64,000 nt of DNA from Nymphaea colorata (Eukaryota > Streptophyta > Magnoliopsida > Nymphaeales > Nymphaeaceae), in NCBI RefSeq assembly GCF_008831285.2, contig NC_045144.1, forward strand, positions 3,960,268 to 4,024,267. The letters run 5' to 3'. Shown here piece after piece: positions 43,640-57,052 of the stretch. Within the stretch, counting starts at the first letter, position 1. Each line of letters opens with the position of its first letter. The position numbers and the translations under genes are program-made. The notes beneath the pieces were generated by a model, which was not told where the DNA came from, made no database searches, and saw nothing but the letters and a program-made list of their open reading frames with translations.

Positions 43640-46600
43640 GGAGCAACTGATCATATGACTAGTGAACCATCTACTCTTAGTGAACTTATCACAGATTATA
43701 GACAACCTGTTTTCACTGCCGATGGTTCTTCTATAAATGTCGAGGGTGCTGGTACAATGACATTCTTTGAAAATCAGAAATCTAAAGTTCTTCTTATTCC
43801 TAAACTTGCAGCAAATTTGATTTCTGTTAGTAAGATTACTCAAGCTTACAATTGTTTGGCAATTTTTTCTTTCAAGGACGTGACATTTTAGGAACTGAAC
43901 TCGAAGAAAGTGATTGGTAAAGGACATCTCCAAAGAGGATTGTATGTTCTAGATGATGACTGTGTTAGTCTTCTCACCAACCGTCGATGAAACTCTGAGT
44001 ACCGGATATGGCACGCTAGATTAAAACATATTTCAGACCAAAGTATCAAATAACTTATTCCTCACCTTACTACAGAAGATATGGCATGCGATGCTTGTGA
44101 GTTTTCCAAGTTTACAAGACTTCCGTTTCAATCATTTGTAGAAAAATCTGTAGAAGTTTTCGATCTCGTATACTCTGATGTATGGGGGCCCGTTTCTGAA
44201 ATATCTCATACCGGATATAGATATTATGTCTCTTTTATCGATGATATGACTCGTGTAACCTGGATTTATTTTCTCAAAAATAAAAGTGAGGTGCTAGAAA
44301 TATTTGAAGAGTTCTATAATCTTATTCATACTCAGTATAGAATCAAGATAAAGAAACTTCGTTCGAATAATGGTGGGGAGTATGTTAACAATAATCTTAA
44401 AGAGTTTATGCAAATGAAAGGCATACAACCACAATACTCTTGTGCCGGAATTCCTCAACAAAATGGCGTCGCAGAGAGGAAAAATCGTCAACCGTGCTCT
44501 CATGATACATATGAATGTACCATAAAAATATTAGAATGAAGCCATTGGGACCGCCTGCTATATATCTAACCGGATTCCTAATTCTAGCATTGATGTCAAG
44601 GTACCTCTTGAACTTCTCCTCAAATGACCAATCTCTATTAAGCATCTCAAGGTGTTTAGGTGCAAGTTTTACGTCCATGTGCAGGAAAAGTTTAGAAACA
44701 AAGTTCAGAAACGTGCCATCAAATGCATTTTCATGAGATATTCAAGCAAGAAACATGGCTACAAGATGATGGTCTCGAGAGATGTAAAATTCTATGAGGT
44801 TGAAAATTATTTTGAAAATATTCAACAAAAAGAGTGTCCTTCTGAGCTCTCCATGCAAAACAGCGACACTCCTCGTCCCTTGATTGACGCCTTCAATCAA
44901 ATCCCTCACCGGAAAAATGATGAAGTTAACCAGCCATTTTCCAATCAAGAAGTGACTGATGAAGGAGGAATTCAAGTAAGTGACGTCTCCAATATTCCTC
45001 AAGTTAGACATTCCTCAAGACAATGCAGGCCACCAGTCAGGTTAATTGATTACTATACATACCTATCCACTGACAACATTCACTCTATTGAAAAATATTT
45101 GTCGTTTGATGAAATGTCTGAATCTTACAAATCTTATGTTTATGCAACTTACATGTTTCAAGGGCCGAAAAATTTTCAGGAGGCAAGTAAAGATGAAAAA
45201 TGGAGAGATGCCATGAAAGAGGAATTTAGAGCTCTTGAAAAAAATCATACTTGGGATTTTGTCCCTTGTCCCAAAAGAAAGAAACTTATCGGATGCAAAT
45301 GGATTTACAAAACTAAATTCAAAAGTAATGGAGAAGTTGAGTGGTACAAAGCCAGACTTGTTGCTAAGGGATTCACTCAGACTGAAGGGATTGATTATAC
45401 AGAAACTTTTACTCCGGTTGCAAAAATGAATACAATAAAGGCTCTTCTTGCTGTTGCTTCTATAAAAAGATGGAGTCTTTTTCAGTTTGACGTTAAAAAC
45501 GCCTTCCTTCATGGCGAATTAAGTGAAGAGGTATTCATGGAAGTCCCACAAGGTATCACAAGTAAACCGTCATGTGTGTAAACTCAAGAAAGTCTTGTAT
45601 GGTCTCAAACAATCGCCCCGCGTGTGGTTTTCTCATCTTAGCCAAGCCCTCAATAAGTATGGCTTCAAACAAAGCATTGCAGATTATACTATTATACTAT
45701 GTTCACAGCCACTCGAGGAGACAAGGTAACTATACTACTCGTATATGTTGATGATATTATACTTACCGGGAATGACATCGAGTACATACATATGATAAAG
45801 AAGTACCTCAACAAAGAATTTGAGATCAAAGATCTCGGAACTCTTCGGTACTTTCTTGGCATTGAGGTTGCCAAATCTGACAAAGGTGTTTTTTATCTAC
45901 AAACGAAAATATATTATTGATATCCTCAAGGAAAATTGATATCTAGGATTGAAGGCGGCAGAGATGCCTCTTGAGACAAATTGCAAGTTGAAGAAAGAAG
46001 AAGGCAGTATTGTAAAAAACATAAAGAGCTTTCAAAAACTTGTCGGCAAACTTATATATTTGACAGTTACTCGACCAGATATCACATATGCAATCGGTTT
46101 GATCAGCCAATTTATGCACAATCCAATGTCTAGTCATGTCAAGGCAGCACATAGAATACTGCAGTACTTGAAAGGGAGTCCAGGCAAAGGTATTTTAATG
46201 AAGCGAAGCCAATCTCTTGCTGTGTCTGGGTACTGCGATGCTGATTGGGCTGGAGACCCAACGATAGAAGATCTACATTGGGTTATTGTACATTTATTGG
46301 AGAAAATCATGTGACATAGAAGAGCAAGAAACAAACTGTTGTAGCTCGATCGAGTGCAGAAGCTGAATATAGATCTATGGCCGTATGTATGTGTGAACTA
46401 ATATGGATCAAAGCATTACTCAAGGATATGAATTTGGAAATTAGGGAACCAATGGAACTAAAGTGCGATAATATGGCAGCTATTGACATTGGATCAAATC
46501 CCGTGTTTCATGAGTGGACCAAGCACATTGAAGTCGACTGTCACTTTGTTCGTGAAAAGATTCAGGATCACACTATACGAACCTCACACGTCAGGAGTGA

Positions 46601-46655
46601 GATTCAGCTGGCTGACGTACCAAGAGCCTTGGAAAAGAAAAGCATAAAACTCTGA
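43619..46655 (+). pseudogene. C3 pol: protease, integrase, reverse transcriptase, RNase H
   Basis: The protease reads WIID, stop, GATDHMT, so the conserved Ser codon after Asp is a stop. A pre-integrase stretch (LWHARLKH, CDACEFSK) follows at about 44010-44110. The integrase core has SDVWGP, but the usual RSDNGGE motif reads RSNNGGE, losing a catalytic Asp, and is followed by NGVAERKNR. The reverse transcriptase region spans frames at 44652-45581, 45523-45729 and 45699-45920, with YVDDIILTG at about 45740. RNase H has CDADWAGD and ARSSAEAEYRSMA and ends near 46655. At least four frame changes separate these pieces. Confidence 0.9.
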
Positions 46656-46705
46656 TTAACAAGTTGGGGCAGATACACATCTGCCTACCAACTTGAGGGG
46701 GAGAT

Positions 46706-47005
46706 TGTTAGCAAAGTCACAGGGATTGCCTCAATTTCTCTGTTGGGAAGGTCTATCTACAGCTGTCGTTCTCATAGTTTCCTTATTTTATAATCAAAAT
46801 TTTGTTACCTTGTTTATCACGTAGGATTCCTGTGTGATCTTCGTACCTAAAATGGTCTGGCCTGTACTCTATATTGAGAGTTTACTTTCTCTCAAAATCA
46901 TCATAGAAAATAAAGTGAGAGCTCCCTTTTTCCCGTGGATGTAGGCATCAAATGCCGAACCACGTATGTCCTTGAGTTCTTTCTCTTTTTCTTCATGTTT
47001 TAACA
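46706..47005 (+). repeat. C3 right LTR
   Basis: This LTR is 300 bp, preceded by the purine tract TTGAGGGGGAGA at about 46692-46703. Confidence 0.92.
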
Positions 47006-47010
47006 TCAAC

Positions 47011-49494
47011 TACAAACTATATTTTTCTCCTTCACTTTCTTTTCCCTCCACGTTGCACTCCCCCTCTTTTCAGGTGGTATGTTAGGTACTCCCACCATTG
47101 CACGATCTTTTCTACAAACTCTTACTTTTGCTTGCTCCCACTAACACCATTATTAATTGTGCTACCAACTGCTTTCTCCAAGTTAAACTTTGGTCTCCAT
47201 AAATGGACACAATGAAAAGAAGCCAATGAAAGGTTAATAGGCAATCACCAAAGTTTGATCATAATTGCTGGAGCTAGAGACATGAAGAATTAAGAGCCAA
47301 AAAGCAGGGGAGAGGGTAGAGAAAGAGAGAGTAGGTAGAGGATCGATCTAAAGACAAGCCGGAGAGAGGCAAAAACCAAGTCCGAGTGCAAGACACATGT
47401 CTCTTTCTGTTATGAAAGGTGGTACACCGAAATGAAATTAAGGAGATAAAAAGAAACAGAATCGAATGAAAATTGAAGGATAGAAACCCAATTTGTGTAG
47501 TCACAAAAAAATCAAATAAACCAAACAATATGAAACGTAAAACTAAAGAGGTGTTCTTTGATGCTTGGGGCATACGGCAGATATAAACTCGACACCTCTG
47601 AAATGGTGAACTTGGAGTTCGAAAGGAAGAAATGCCCATCAGAAGGCCAAGGGTGGGCTAGAGATTGAAGCCATCAATCTCAAGTGATTAATTAGCATGC
47701 CAAAGAGAGTTCTAGAGTTTGTGTAGGTGCAACTTTTCTCGGCACCTTGGTCCAACAAGCATTAATTCCAGTGGGATGATTGCACCATATCAAATAAAAT
47801 TCTGCCGCCCACTTATTTTGTGGCCCAATAAAGTACCTCTCCTGATGTTACTGTTATTTGTTTTGATCATTAATCTCCATATTGTGTTTTGAACGGGAAC
47901 TCGCTACGATCTTGCAAATTCGTCCATCAATCTTGTTTGAATCATAGTAAATATATACAATTTGTAGTTTCTCCTGAATTCATCATTCTATTACTTTATG
48001 CCAAAATAAGAAAGCAAAATTGAATCCACAATGTAAAGCAAAAACCAAATCAATCAGGTTGCATGATGAAAGGTGGTCATGAGCCTTATTTAGCATGAAT
48101 TCTTCTATTTTTCCTTACCAGATGTGCATTAACAAAGCATACCAACCTGAAATCCGATGAATGACTGGATGAATTTATCGACTAGTTTATGTAGACTGGT
48201 GATCTCCAGGCAGGAATGGATGGTTTTCTTCTTTCAATGAAAAGGGTATCCACATATAGTTGTCTTGTGCAGTTGCAGGCATGCCCTCTCCGTCCTCCCT
48301 GTGTTGGTTCCACGTTAGGCAGTAAAAAGTCAAAATTTCAGGCAACAAACATGGAACACGTGTCAACTGTGGACTGGTGGTTTGAATGTCGGTGGCCGCT
48401 GCCACTTGCCCACACCATGAGATGAGGATCGGAGTCGCGTCCCCCAGCAATCGCTCCCATCTTTGTACACTCCATGGGATGTTAACAAACACCTGTTTGA
48501 AGGCCGACTCCTCTAAAGATTACAGAGATAAATTGGTGTTGAGAGATGCCGATCATGTACCACTTTTCGTTCTTTGGTTAGACAAAACTAGAAATATAAA
48601 CAGATTGGAATATACCCAATTAAGGATCCAGTTCTGAATCATCCAATCCCATAATTCGGTTAGAAAAAAGTTGGAGGCGAGTTTGAATGCGATTACATCT
48701 AATTTAAATTTGAATCTGGTGAAGGCTAAAACCGACCCGAATTTAAATGGTTTTCATCCATAAGCAGCAGACCCTGTCTAAAATCTCTACAGCCCGACCG
48801 ACTGCAGAACGAGTTGTTTCATATAAAAAATGTTTTTTCTTTAAGTAGATGATGTTGATCAATTTAAATTACAGAAAGTGCCAACTGCAGCGGAATTGGT
48901 TTTTGTTTGAATCTGTGATGGCACTTCAGAGTGACCACGACCAATGCAGATAACCTTTTCGGGAAGCTCCTTTTGGGGATAAGCCCCCTCCCATGTAGAT
49001 AACGATTCAAACACGACCATGATTAGAAACACACCCGTGCCTTCAAAGACACCATTCTATTATTTAACTTTTCATAGTTTCTTGTGTCTCTATAAATTGA
49101 ACTTTATGTTCCATTTTCTTGTGTTTCCGTTGCATTGCGTGCCTATTTACACAAAAAAACAATCATGTGTACAAAACCTTGCAATTTTTTTTGTCTCAAC
49201 GGTGGACAAACTCAATTTTTATTCTTCCCTGTTCGGCCCAAGAAAGAATAAAGACAATCTGCTTCGAGAGGTTATGTGCAATTATCAGGAAGATGCAATA
49301 AAATTGGCGTGTTTAACAGTGCCTGTGCCTTTGATCGGCCAAATAGAGCCTTCCTTCTATGTTTCACATTGATCCGCCAAGTCCCTGGACATGAGAAAGG
49401 CTTATGAAAAGGGCCGCTTTTGGAATATTGCTCAGTAATTTGCTCAAGAAAATGCACTATGAATTAATGCAAGTTTAAAAAGAAGAAAGTTTCA
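47011..49494. other. Unrecognised sequence between C3 and the gypsy element
   Basis: No gene, LTR pair or clear terminal repeat is seen. Open frames on both strands are under 125 codons and show no motif. It is probably intergenic, possibly with old transposon remains. Confidence 0.5.
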
Positions 49495-49499
49495 CTCGC

Positions 49500-52400
49500 T
49501 GATACGAGCCTACCTAGAGCCCGTACTTCCCACATTGGCAACTCCGTCGAAGGCGCTCATCTTTGTTGTGAGGCTAACTTTTGTGTTTACGGGTTTTGGA
49601 GAAATAGGTGGGCGCAGCTTCAGAGGGGGGTGAAAAGCTTAGGGAGGTTATCTTTCTAAAATATTTTAAGGCGGATTCTAGAAGAGGCGGACTTTTCTCT
49701 TGTGAGGTTAAATCCTCAAGTATAGCAGGAGAGACTTCGAGTAGCTTTGACGTATCTTGGCATTGTGAGGTTAACCCTCAAATGTGGACCGACGTGAAGC
49801 AGAGTAGAAGACCCGTTGCAAACCTTTGTGAGGTTAAGAGCGCAAGGTTCATAGAAGACTTAGGTGACCTTTACCTAGGAGACCTAGACCCGTCATGTCT
49901 AGGTGCGGAAGACCTAGGCTCACCTAGCCTAGATGAAGAAGGCCCGGACTCGCCTAGCCTGGAAGAGGAAGACCTGGGCGGATCATACCTAGATGGTGGT
50001 GGACTCGGCATGGAGAGGAGGTCACTTCAGCTTGGTATGACTCAGGCACCTTGGGCTCGAGCCCACTTCATGGATCAGACATGTGAAGCTCAGGCGGACC
50101 TGGGCGAGGTGGGGGCTTAGGCCCCAAATCATATTTAGGCATTTGCTTAAGTTGATTTGATTAATTTGCTTTTGTACTGTTTTCTTTACTTGATTCGGTT
50201 TGTTTTGCATCTCGTCTCGAGACATTGTTTGGAACCGGTTTGGCACTTGTATATAAGCCAAAACCAAGACACTTTCAATATATATTCTTGTTTAATGAAA
50301 TTTGAGTTTTCTCTCTCCCTCTACATGAGGAGTTCCTTTGGGCCTTAGGTCATGGCTTCCATGGAAGCACTACACTGTAACACTCACCAAACCGTGAGAG
50401 GATTGGAGGTCTTTCGTCCATTAATGGCTCTCGGTAGCTATTAACGGAGAAGATCAACATCGTACCCGAACCAAGGAGACCTTGGGTTGGCAGCCATGCC
50501 ATCTCCTTGAACACGAAGGAGTTCCGCACTATAGGGTGTTGAAAAAGGTGTTCGCCCGTGGTTCTGGCCCATCGTCTTCAACCTTGACATCCGGCGAGAT
50601 CTCAACCTTAATCAAGCTTTTCGACTTCCTAACGCTTGGTCGAGGAGCTCTCGGTCAATCCTTGTTCACGACATCAACGTCTTTTCAAGCCTTGCATTCA
50701 AGCGTGTCTTGTCTAACTGGAATTGAAGAAACGGTATTGAGTGAAGAAGAAGATCTCGTTGTGGGTAGCTCGAGGAGAAGAAAGGAGCATCCGGTTGATC
50801 TCAAGATCAATCCGCCTAAATCCGGGACTCTCCATGAAATATTTATGGTTGGATATGGCGTTCCATGATCAACCATAAGATCTGAGTCACGATGCCAGAT
50901 TGTGGAACTAGGAAGGGGAAGAAGAAAGGAAACCGCAGAAAATAAGAGAAGAAAACGCGTGGAAAAGGAAACCCGCGATTCTCGGTTTCTGAGGAACGTG
51001 ACAGGATATATTTCTGATCAAAAAGCGATTTCTGGAGATCCACTGAGAGTTTTGAGGCGTGCCATAGCTCGTTGGAAAGCTCTCGTCATCCTCTCCAACA
51101 TACAAAAAATTTCAGGTAGATCGGACCATATCAAGGCAGACAAATCTACAATGGAAGTCGGCTATTTCCGCCACCGCCGCTTAGACACAGCCGTCGCAGA
51201 TCCGCCACTTGCAGAGGCTATTTCTGCCGATTCCCTTGGAGTTCTCAAGAGAGTCATATACTATTGGATTCATAATTAAAAGTTCTATAATATATCCAAA
51301 ATTCAAGGTATTTGCAGTTAATTTGATTGCCGAAACCTCATCTGAAATTTCTGAGAACCTGTCAACCTGTTTGCCGGATTTTATGGTGTAGTTCGGAGAA
51401 CCAACCAATATTCCGACCTGATCTGGAGTCCCCCGGCCAGCTCGAACAAGTGGGTGACTATTCCCTAATTTTCCCTTGGTGTGTATTAAATTTTATATGT
51501 GGATTAAATATTATTTAATGGTATTTCTGTCCGAAAGATAGCTGTCAACCCTAGCGCCGATTTTAAAAAAAAAAGTCCCTCTTGCGCCAAAGGAGGAAGT
51601 CTAGTGCGCTGTCCCCTTTCCTTATCTGTTGGCGACGCTTTTGGTAAGGGGATCCACAACTGGTTGACGAAGAGGGCATGTGTCATCACGTGGGGAAATT
51701 GGTGCCTCCAGCTGGTCCACTCAATAGCGACGGAATAGGAAGGAGGCGAAGCCCGCGCGCCAACTCACCCCCGTTCCTAAAAGGAAGGAGCGATCTTGGT
51801 TGATCCATTCCCATTTTTTCGGGAAAAGGAAGACGCTCGATCCTAAGGTACATTGAATCTGGACTACAACAAAAAAAGGTAACTACGAGGTGGCGCCATG
51901 AGGAGAGGACACGTGGAGGTGGACATCTCATCCAACCGGTAGGAGATCTTCTTTCCTAATTCAGCTCCAACAAATAAGGGAAGATCCTCCAACCGGATAG
52001 ATGCATTAAATTGGGATGCCTTCCACCTAAGGCAAGAAAATTTACCCGATCTTGGGGATCAACCTCAATCATTCGTGGGGATTCTATCGCCAACTAGGAA
52101 AGAGATCCACTTTCCCTTTGGGCGATTCCCTATCCCTAGCTCGGGTGAAGGAGGAGGCGGCACCTTTGGAGATCTTGAGAAGCCAAAGTGACAAGGCGGG
52201 CGTTGACCAGAGTCTGATCAACATAGCTCGGCGGAGCTTCCACCCTTTGCCGGAAAAGTTTGAAGACACGCATGCTTAGGCGCATCCTAAGCTTGCTTCC
52301 CCGTATCTACAACACTGCATAGGGGTCACTCGATCAATCGTAGAGGTCGTAAAAGGAGTAGAAGGAGCGTAACCTTGAGGGAAGTCTCGACATTCGCCGG

Positions 52401-53331
52401 CGCTCTGGCGATTGCATCCTCCTTTCTATACAAAAGACCGAGGTTAAATTGGTCTCACGGGTGAAGGCTTTCCCTCATTGGAAGTTGATTTCTTGTTAGC
52501 TTCGCAATTTAATACTTGCTGGTTTGCATTTCTTGATTAATTCCAGTAAGGGACGTGAGGTGGTGACTACTATTGTGGGTACGTTGCTGCCCGAGAGAGA
52601 ATGAACTGCAATCGTTGGGCGAGATCGATGATAGCCTCCCCCAATCGACACTTGCTAGACTCTTGGGGTTGATTGGGAATCCGGTGACGATATTCCCTCT
52701 CTCTCTTATGTTCATACCTTGATAGAATCTTGATCTTTCTAGTTTCTTTTGATTCTATTCAAGGAGTCTTGTTGCCCGGGACTTGAAGGGAGCCGAATAC
52801 TGAAGGGCAACTCAATTGTTGCTGGATTTTGCCTTCAGTGATCACGTGGAAACCCCAAGCGTGGCCTTGAGAAGTAAACTCAGTTCATCTTATAGAACCG
52901 TAGGACAAGGGTGTTCTTTTGTTTTAGCCGTCTGCAGACGCCACAACTGGTTGGGGTCCCCCTTAGGCCATGGGCTGAGGACATGACTCCCGGGTTGTAA
53001 GGCCTACCTAAGGGAAATGGTGTGGTTTGGCCATCTAAGGATTGAATGACATGATGCTTTGTAATGAATGTATGGTTGAGTGAGGAGAGAATTTCTATCT
53101 ACGCTTCGGTTGTAATAAGTCTACCCATTTAATTCTAGTTTTGTAGTTGGTTGAAACCGGGCTTGGGGAAGACACATTTGTACTCTCTTGACCTATCATT
53201 AAGCCGGGGTGACTATTCGGTGGGAACCAATTCTTGTGTTTAATATTTAAACCTATTAAACGGCAACCTCCTCTTAGATCCTGTAGATGATTGGCATCAG
53301 TTTTGTTTGCAATGGAGGTCTGGTTCTACCA
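49500..53331 (+). repeat. Gypsy left LTR
   Basis: This LTR is 3832 bp and aligns with 58101-61894 along its length. It includes a TATA-like TGTATATAAGCC at about 50248, a plausible promoter, with the counterpart TTATATATAAACC near 58816. A CCTAG-rich run of short degenerate repeats lies at about 49865-49985. A 170-codon frame through that run is not a recognised protein. Confidence 0.93.
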
Positions 53332-53333
53332 AT

Positions 53334-53346
53334 TGGTATCAGAGCC
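53334..53346 (+). other. Gypsy primer-binding site
   Basis: TGGTATCAGAGCC is an exact match to the common plant initiator-methionine tRNA complement. Confidence 0.88.
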
Positions 53347-53699
53347 GTGGGTGGACTCTAGTTGTTGTTCTTAATGCTTGGAGACCGGTGGAGAACGTCC
53401 AGAATTCAGCTTGCTAGCTTTGGCCAGCGACGGAGCAGTCTCAGCAGATTTATGGCAGGTTTTGGGCTCGAATTTCTAGTAGTTTTGAGGCAGTTTGCTC
53501 ACGATTTTTCTAGCAGCCATAGCAGAGTTTTACTTCAGTTTTGCAGTAGTTTCAGTTCAGCATTTAGCAGTTTTTTGTTTCGGTTCATATTTGCTTGTAG
53601 ACAATACAATGGAACCTGAAACCCAAGGGATGGAGGGGTGAGCACGTGGTTGTGGAATAGGTCCAAGTAGTGGAACAAGGTGCATCATCGAGCTCGACC

Positions 53700-54960
53700 C
53701 AATGTTAGACCTTATCCTATGCCAATTGGCGGGAGTCACTCAGTCCATTGCCCATATAGATGGCCGATTGAACACCTTAGAACAAAAGAGACACCCACCC
53801 CTTTCTCACACTTCTTCCTATTACCATAGGAATGATCCCATAGGAGTGGTGAGTGAAGCTGTCTTGAACGATACTAGGAGAGCTAGGCTAAGGGGCCAAG
53901 GGGTAGAGCAATCATTGAGAGACCATACCTAAGTACTACCGAAGAGGGGCATGAATCAAACTGAAACCCAACGCCAAATTGACCATCCCCAATTAACCAA
54001 TGGGACAAACCAACCTGGGCAATAATACATATGGGTGAGAGGGCCAGAAGAGAGGGTGAGCGACCCACACCGGAGGAGATAAGGAGAGCCTTTATAGAGC
54101 ATAGGCAAAACCAAGAGAGGCAACACCATGATGAATCGAACCAAAATATGGGTCAGCACCATGAGGAACCGAGGAGAATCGTTGAGAATCAGTCTATGCA
54201 ATCTATGACCCTTGGAGATTTTGAAAACGAAGGCTTAACAATATTTTGTTTGCCAAAATATAATAGAAGACCACAAAGTTAGGTTGGCTAAAATGTATAT
54301 GGAAGAGGACGCCATACAATGGTATTGTTGGTGGGAGGCAGAAAATAAGAACGCCAATTGGAACTTCTTCAAAGAGGAGCTTCTATTACGGTTTGAAAAA
54401 ACGGCCTATGTTAACCATGAGATTGAGTTGCGAAATTTCAAACAAACTTTTTGGTCCAAGACTACTAAGGTAAATTTGAGAGGTTGTCCAGTATGGTGAG
54501 AAATAGACCGGCGGAATCCAAGATAGCCCATTTCATAGGAGGGTTAGATGAAGACATACAAATCGAGATGCTCAGGGATCCTCCAACAGAATTAAGGAAA
54601 TGCTTTGCCTTGGCAAGAACAATTGAAGAACAACTTAAACGGAAAGAAGCAAGAAGGAAGACCTTCAAATATGGGTTTTCCTCCAAACCCAAGGCCAATG
54701 TCTTGAAATCAGCCCCAACAAACAAGAAGTTTGAAAACAAGACAGCTTTTCGTAACAACATCCCCATCAAATACATCTCTCGACAAGAACGAGAAGAAAT
54801 GATTAAGAAAGGGTTGTGCTTCAACTGTGAAGAAAAGTGACATGCGGGTCACAAGTGCAAACACTTTCAGCTTTATCAGGTCATTGATAGTGATAAGGAA
54901 GTTGAGGAAGAAGAAGAGGAAACCGAGGACACTGAGGAAGCCAAAATAGAAGAAGAGGCC
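53700..54960 (+). pseudogene. Gypsy gag
   Basis: Frames at 53702-53932, 54031-54282, 54284-54499 and 54484-54840 carry a gag. It has a coiled N-terminus (VTQSIAHIDGRLNTLEQ), the core EEDAIQWYCWWEAENKN and FFKEELLLRFEK, then RPAESKIAHFIGGLDEDIQIEM, and a zinc knuckle CFNCEEK-stop-HAGHKC. The stop at 54838-54840 replaces the usual Trp or Gly position in the knuckle. An acidic Glu-rich spacer follows to the protease. Frameshifts near 54280 and 54480 break the frame. Confidence 0.85.
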
Positions 54961-54987
54961 GAGAGAGAGGATGATGGCCTATGTCAT

Positions 54988-55431
54988 GTGCTTACTAATA
55001 ATGGGCCTAATGCTATGAAAGTTGTTGGCAAAATCAACAACAAGAAGGTGGTGGTTCTTCTTGACACTGGGGCCACCCATAACTTCATCAACTCAAGGTT
55101 GGCTCATCTTGTAAAAGAAAAGACCAGCCGACAAACTTCTTTCAATGTTAGGATCGGAAACAGATCTAAGCTTTCTTGTACTGAGATTTGCAAGGATGTG
55201 AACTTGGTGATGCATAAGGTTCCTTTTAAAGTGGATCTATTCCTTCTTCTAATAGGAGGTGTAGATGTAGTTCTTAGCATCCAATGGATGAGGACCTTAG
55301 GTAAAATATCAAGGGATATTAACAATATGACCATGATATTTCTTAAGGAGGGTGGAGGAGAAGTCACCTTAGAGGCAATCAAACCAAGCGTGAACCCCAA
55401 AGTGGCCCTGAAGGCACTCATTGCCAATTAA
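54988..55431 (+). pseudogene. Gypsy protease domain
   Basis: An open frame of 147 codons contains the aspartic protease motif VVLLDTGATHNFI at about residues 27-37 and the downstream IGGVDVVLSIQWMRTLG, a variant of the usual VLGIQWL motif. The domain looks intact, but it sits between broken gag and reverse transcriptase frames, so it is part of a dead polyprotein. Confidence 0.88.
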
Positions 55432-55479
55432 CCCGTGTATTGGTTAGTATTTATGGTGAAGGATGTTACGCTAGCCACA

Positions 55480-56500
55480 ACAAGTATTGAAGAGATTCCT
55501 AGGGAGAATCAGTGTGTGTTGGATCAGTTTCCTATAGTTTTTGAAGAGCCTAAGGGCTTACCCCCCTACATGATCTTATGATCATATTATATTGACTAAA
55601 GGGACAGAGGCAGTTAATGTGAGAACTTAACGTTATGTCTATAGCCAAAAAGACAAAATTGAGAAGTTGGTCAAGGAAATATTTGACAGTGGGGTTATTA
55701 GACCAAGCAGTAGTCAATTTTGTTCCCCTGTGTTGTTGGTTAAGAAGAAGGATGACACATGAAGGTTCTGTGTAGACTACCGGGCCCTCAATGAGGTTAC
55801 ATTCAAAGATAAGCATCCTATTCCAGTCATAGATGAGTTATTAGACCAGTTGGCTGGAGCTTCTTATTTTTCAAAAAAGGACTTGAGAGCATGCTACCAC
55901 CAGATACACATGCAAGAAAAGGATATCCATAAAACAACTTTCAATACATATGACAGGCATTACGAATTCCTTGTGATGCTCTTTGGATTAACAAATGCAC
56001 CTGTCACGTTTTAGAGGTGCATGAATGACCTCTTCAGGAGCTATATATGGGATTATGTGTTGGTGTTCTTCGACGATATACTTATTTATAGTCCAACACT
56101 AGAAATGCATGCAAGACACTTAGACACCGTCCTTACCATCTTGAGGGACAACCAGCTATATGCTAAGATGTCTAAGTGTACCTTTGGCAAGCCGTTAGTG
56201 GGGTACTTGGGACACATTGTGTCCAAGAATGGAGTTAGAGTAGAGCCAGAAAAGTTGATAGCTATCGAGCAATGGCCTTTACCCAAAGACCCAAAAGGAT
56301 TACATGGTTTTTTGGGCCTTATTGGGTATTATAAGGTAATTATACGCGCTTCATCAGTGGATATGAGTCTATAGTTGCACCATTGACCCATATGTTGAAA
56401 AAAGGACCATTTCAGTGGACTGATAAGTCGAGAAAGGCTTCCACTCGGCTTAAAGAAGCACTTATAACAGCACCGGTTTTGACATTACCGGATTTTGAAG
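55480..56500 (+). pseudogene. Gypsy reverse transcriptase
   Basis: Reading across stops gives [51 protein letters not shown], then VFFDDILIYSPTLEMH, with catalytic FFDD at about 56067-56078. In-frame stops lie at 55628, 55760 (Trp position) and 56012 (Gln position). The frame breaks again near 56335. Confidence 0.9.
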
Positions 56501-57052
56501 GAGTTTACTATTGAAACTGATGCTAGTGATGTAATAGTTGGGGCTGTTTTGAGCCAAGAGGAGCATCCCATTACATATATGTCCAAAGCCCTTACTAAAC
56601 AGGTTAAAACACTCTCCAGCTACGTAAATGAACTCCTTGCGATGGTATTAGCAGTGGATAAATGGCGTTCATACCTGTTGGGATGCAAGTTTATGGTGAG
56701 GACCAACCACAATAGCTTGAAGTACATGGTGAATGAACGTGTGATCACTCCAATCCAACAACGATGGTTCTCTAAGTTGTTGGAATATGACTTCACCATT
56801 GAGTATAAGAAAGACCCAGAAAACACGGCTGCAGACGTACTTTCCCGTGTAAATGAACACATGATGATGACTTTATCCATTTTGAGCACCAACTTATGGG
56901 ATAGAATTGAGCAAGATCAGAATGCTGAGGATGACATGAGATTGTTGAAGGCATCTGTCACACAAAATCCGGGATCCATTCATAACTATACAATGCGCGC
57001 AAGGTCGGGTTGTCATACCCAAGCAGTCTACTTTGAGGGCTCAATTGATTAG
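56495..57052 (+). pseudogene. Gypsy RNase H domain
   Basis: It reads FTIETDASDVIVGAVLSQEEHPITYMSKAL, then LAMVLAVDKWRSYLLG and VRTNHNSLKYM, ending ENTAADVLSRV. These are the usual gypsy RNase H landmarks. The Asp in ETDAS is present. The frame changes at both ends. Confidence 0.88.

Larger units (their letters stand above)
39852..47005 (+). mobile_element. Ty1/copia LTR retrotransposon C3
   Basis: The element is 7154 bp, with LTRs of about 300 bp starting TGTTAGCAAA and ending TGTTTTAACA. The flanking duplication is TAAAC (39847-39851) against TCAAC (47006-47010), one mismatch. The primer-binding site TGGTATCAAAGC lies at 40151 and a purine tract precedes the right LTR. Domains run in copia order. 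It is longer than most copia elements because about 1.7 kb of foreign sequence splits gag. Multiple stops and frameshifts disable it. Confidence 0.93.

Noticed and set aside
49608-50120. 170-codon frame rich in Asp, Glu, Gly and Leu in the gypsy left LTR
   Set aside because: It runs over short CCTAG-type repeats, lies wholly within an LTR and is shorter and shifted in the right LTR (58382-58720). It resembles no known protein.
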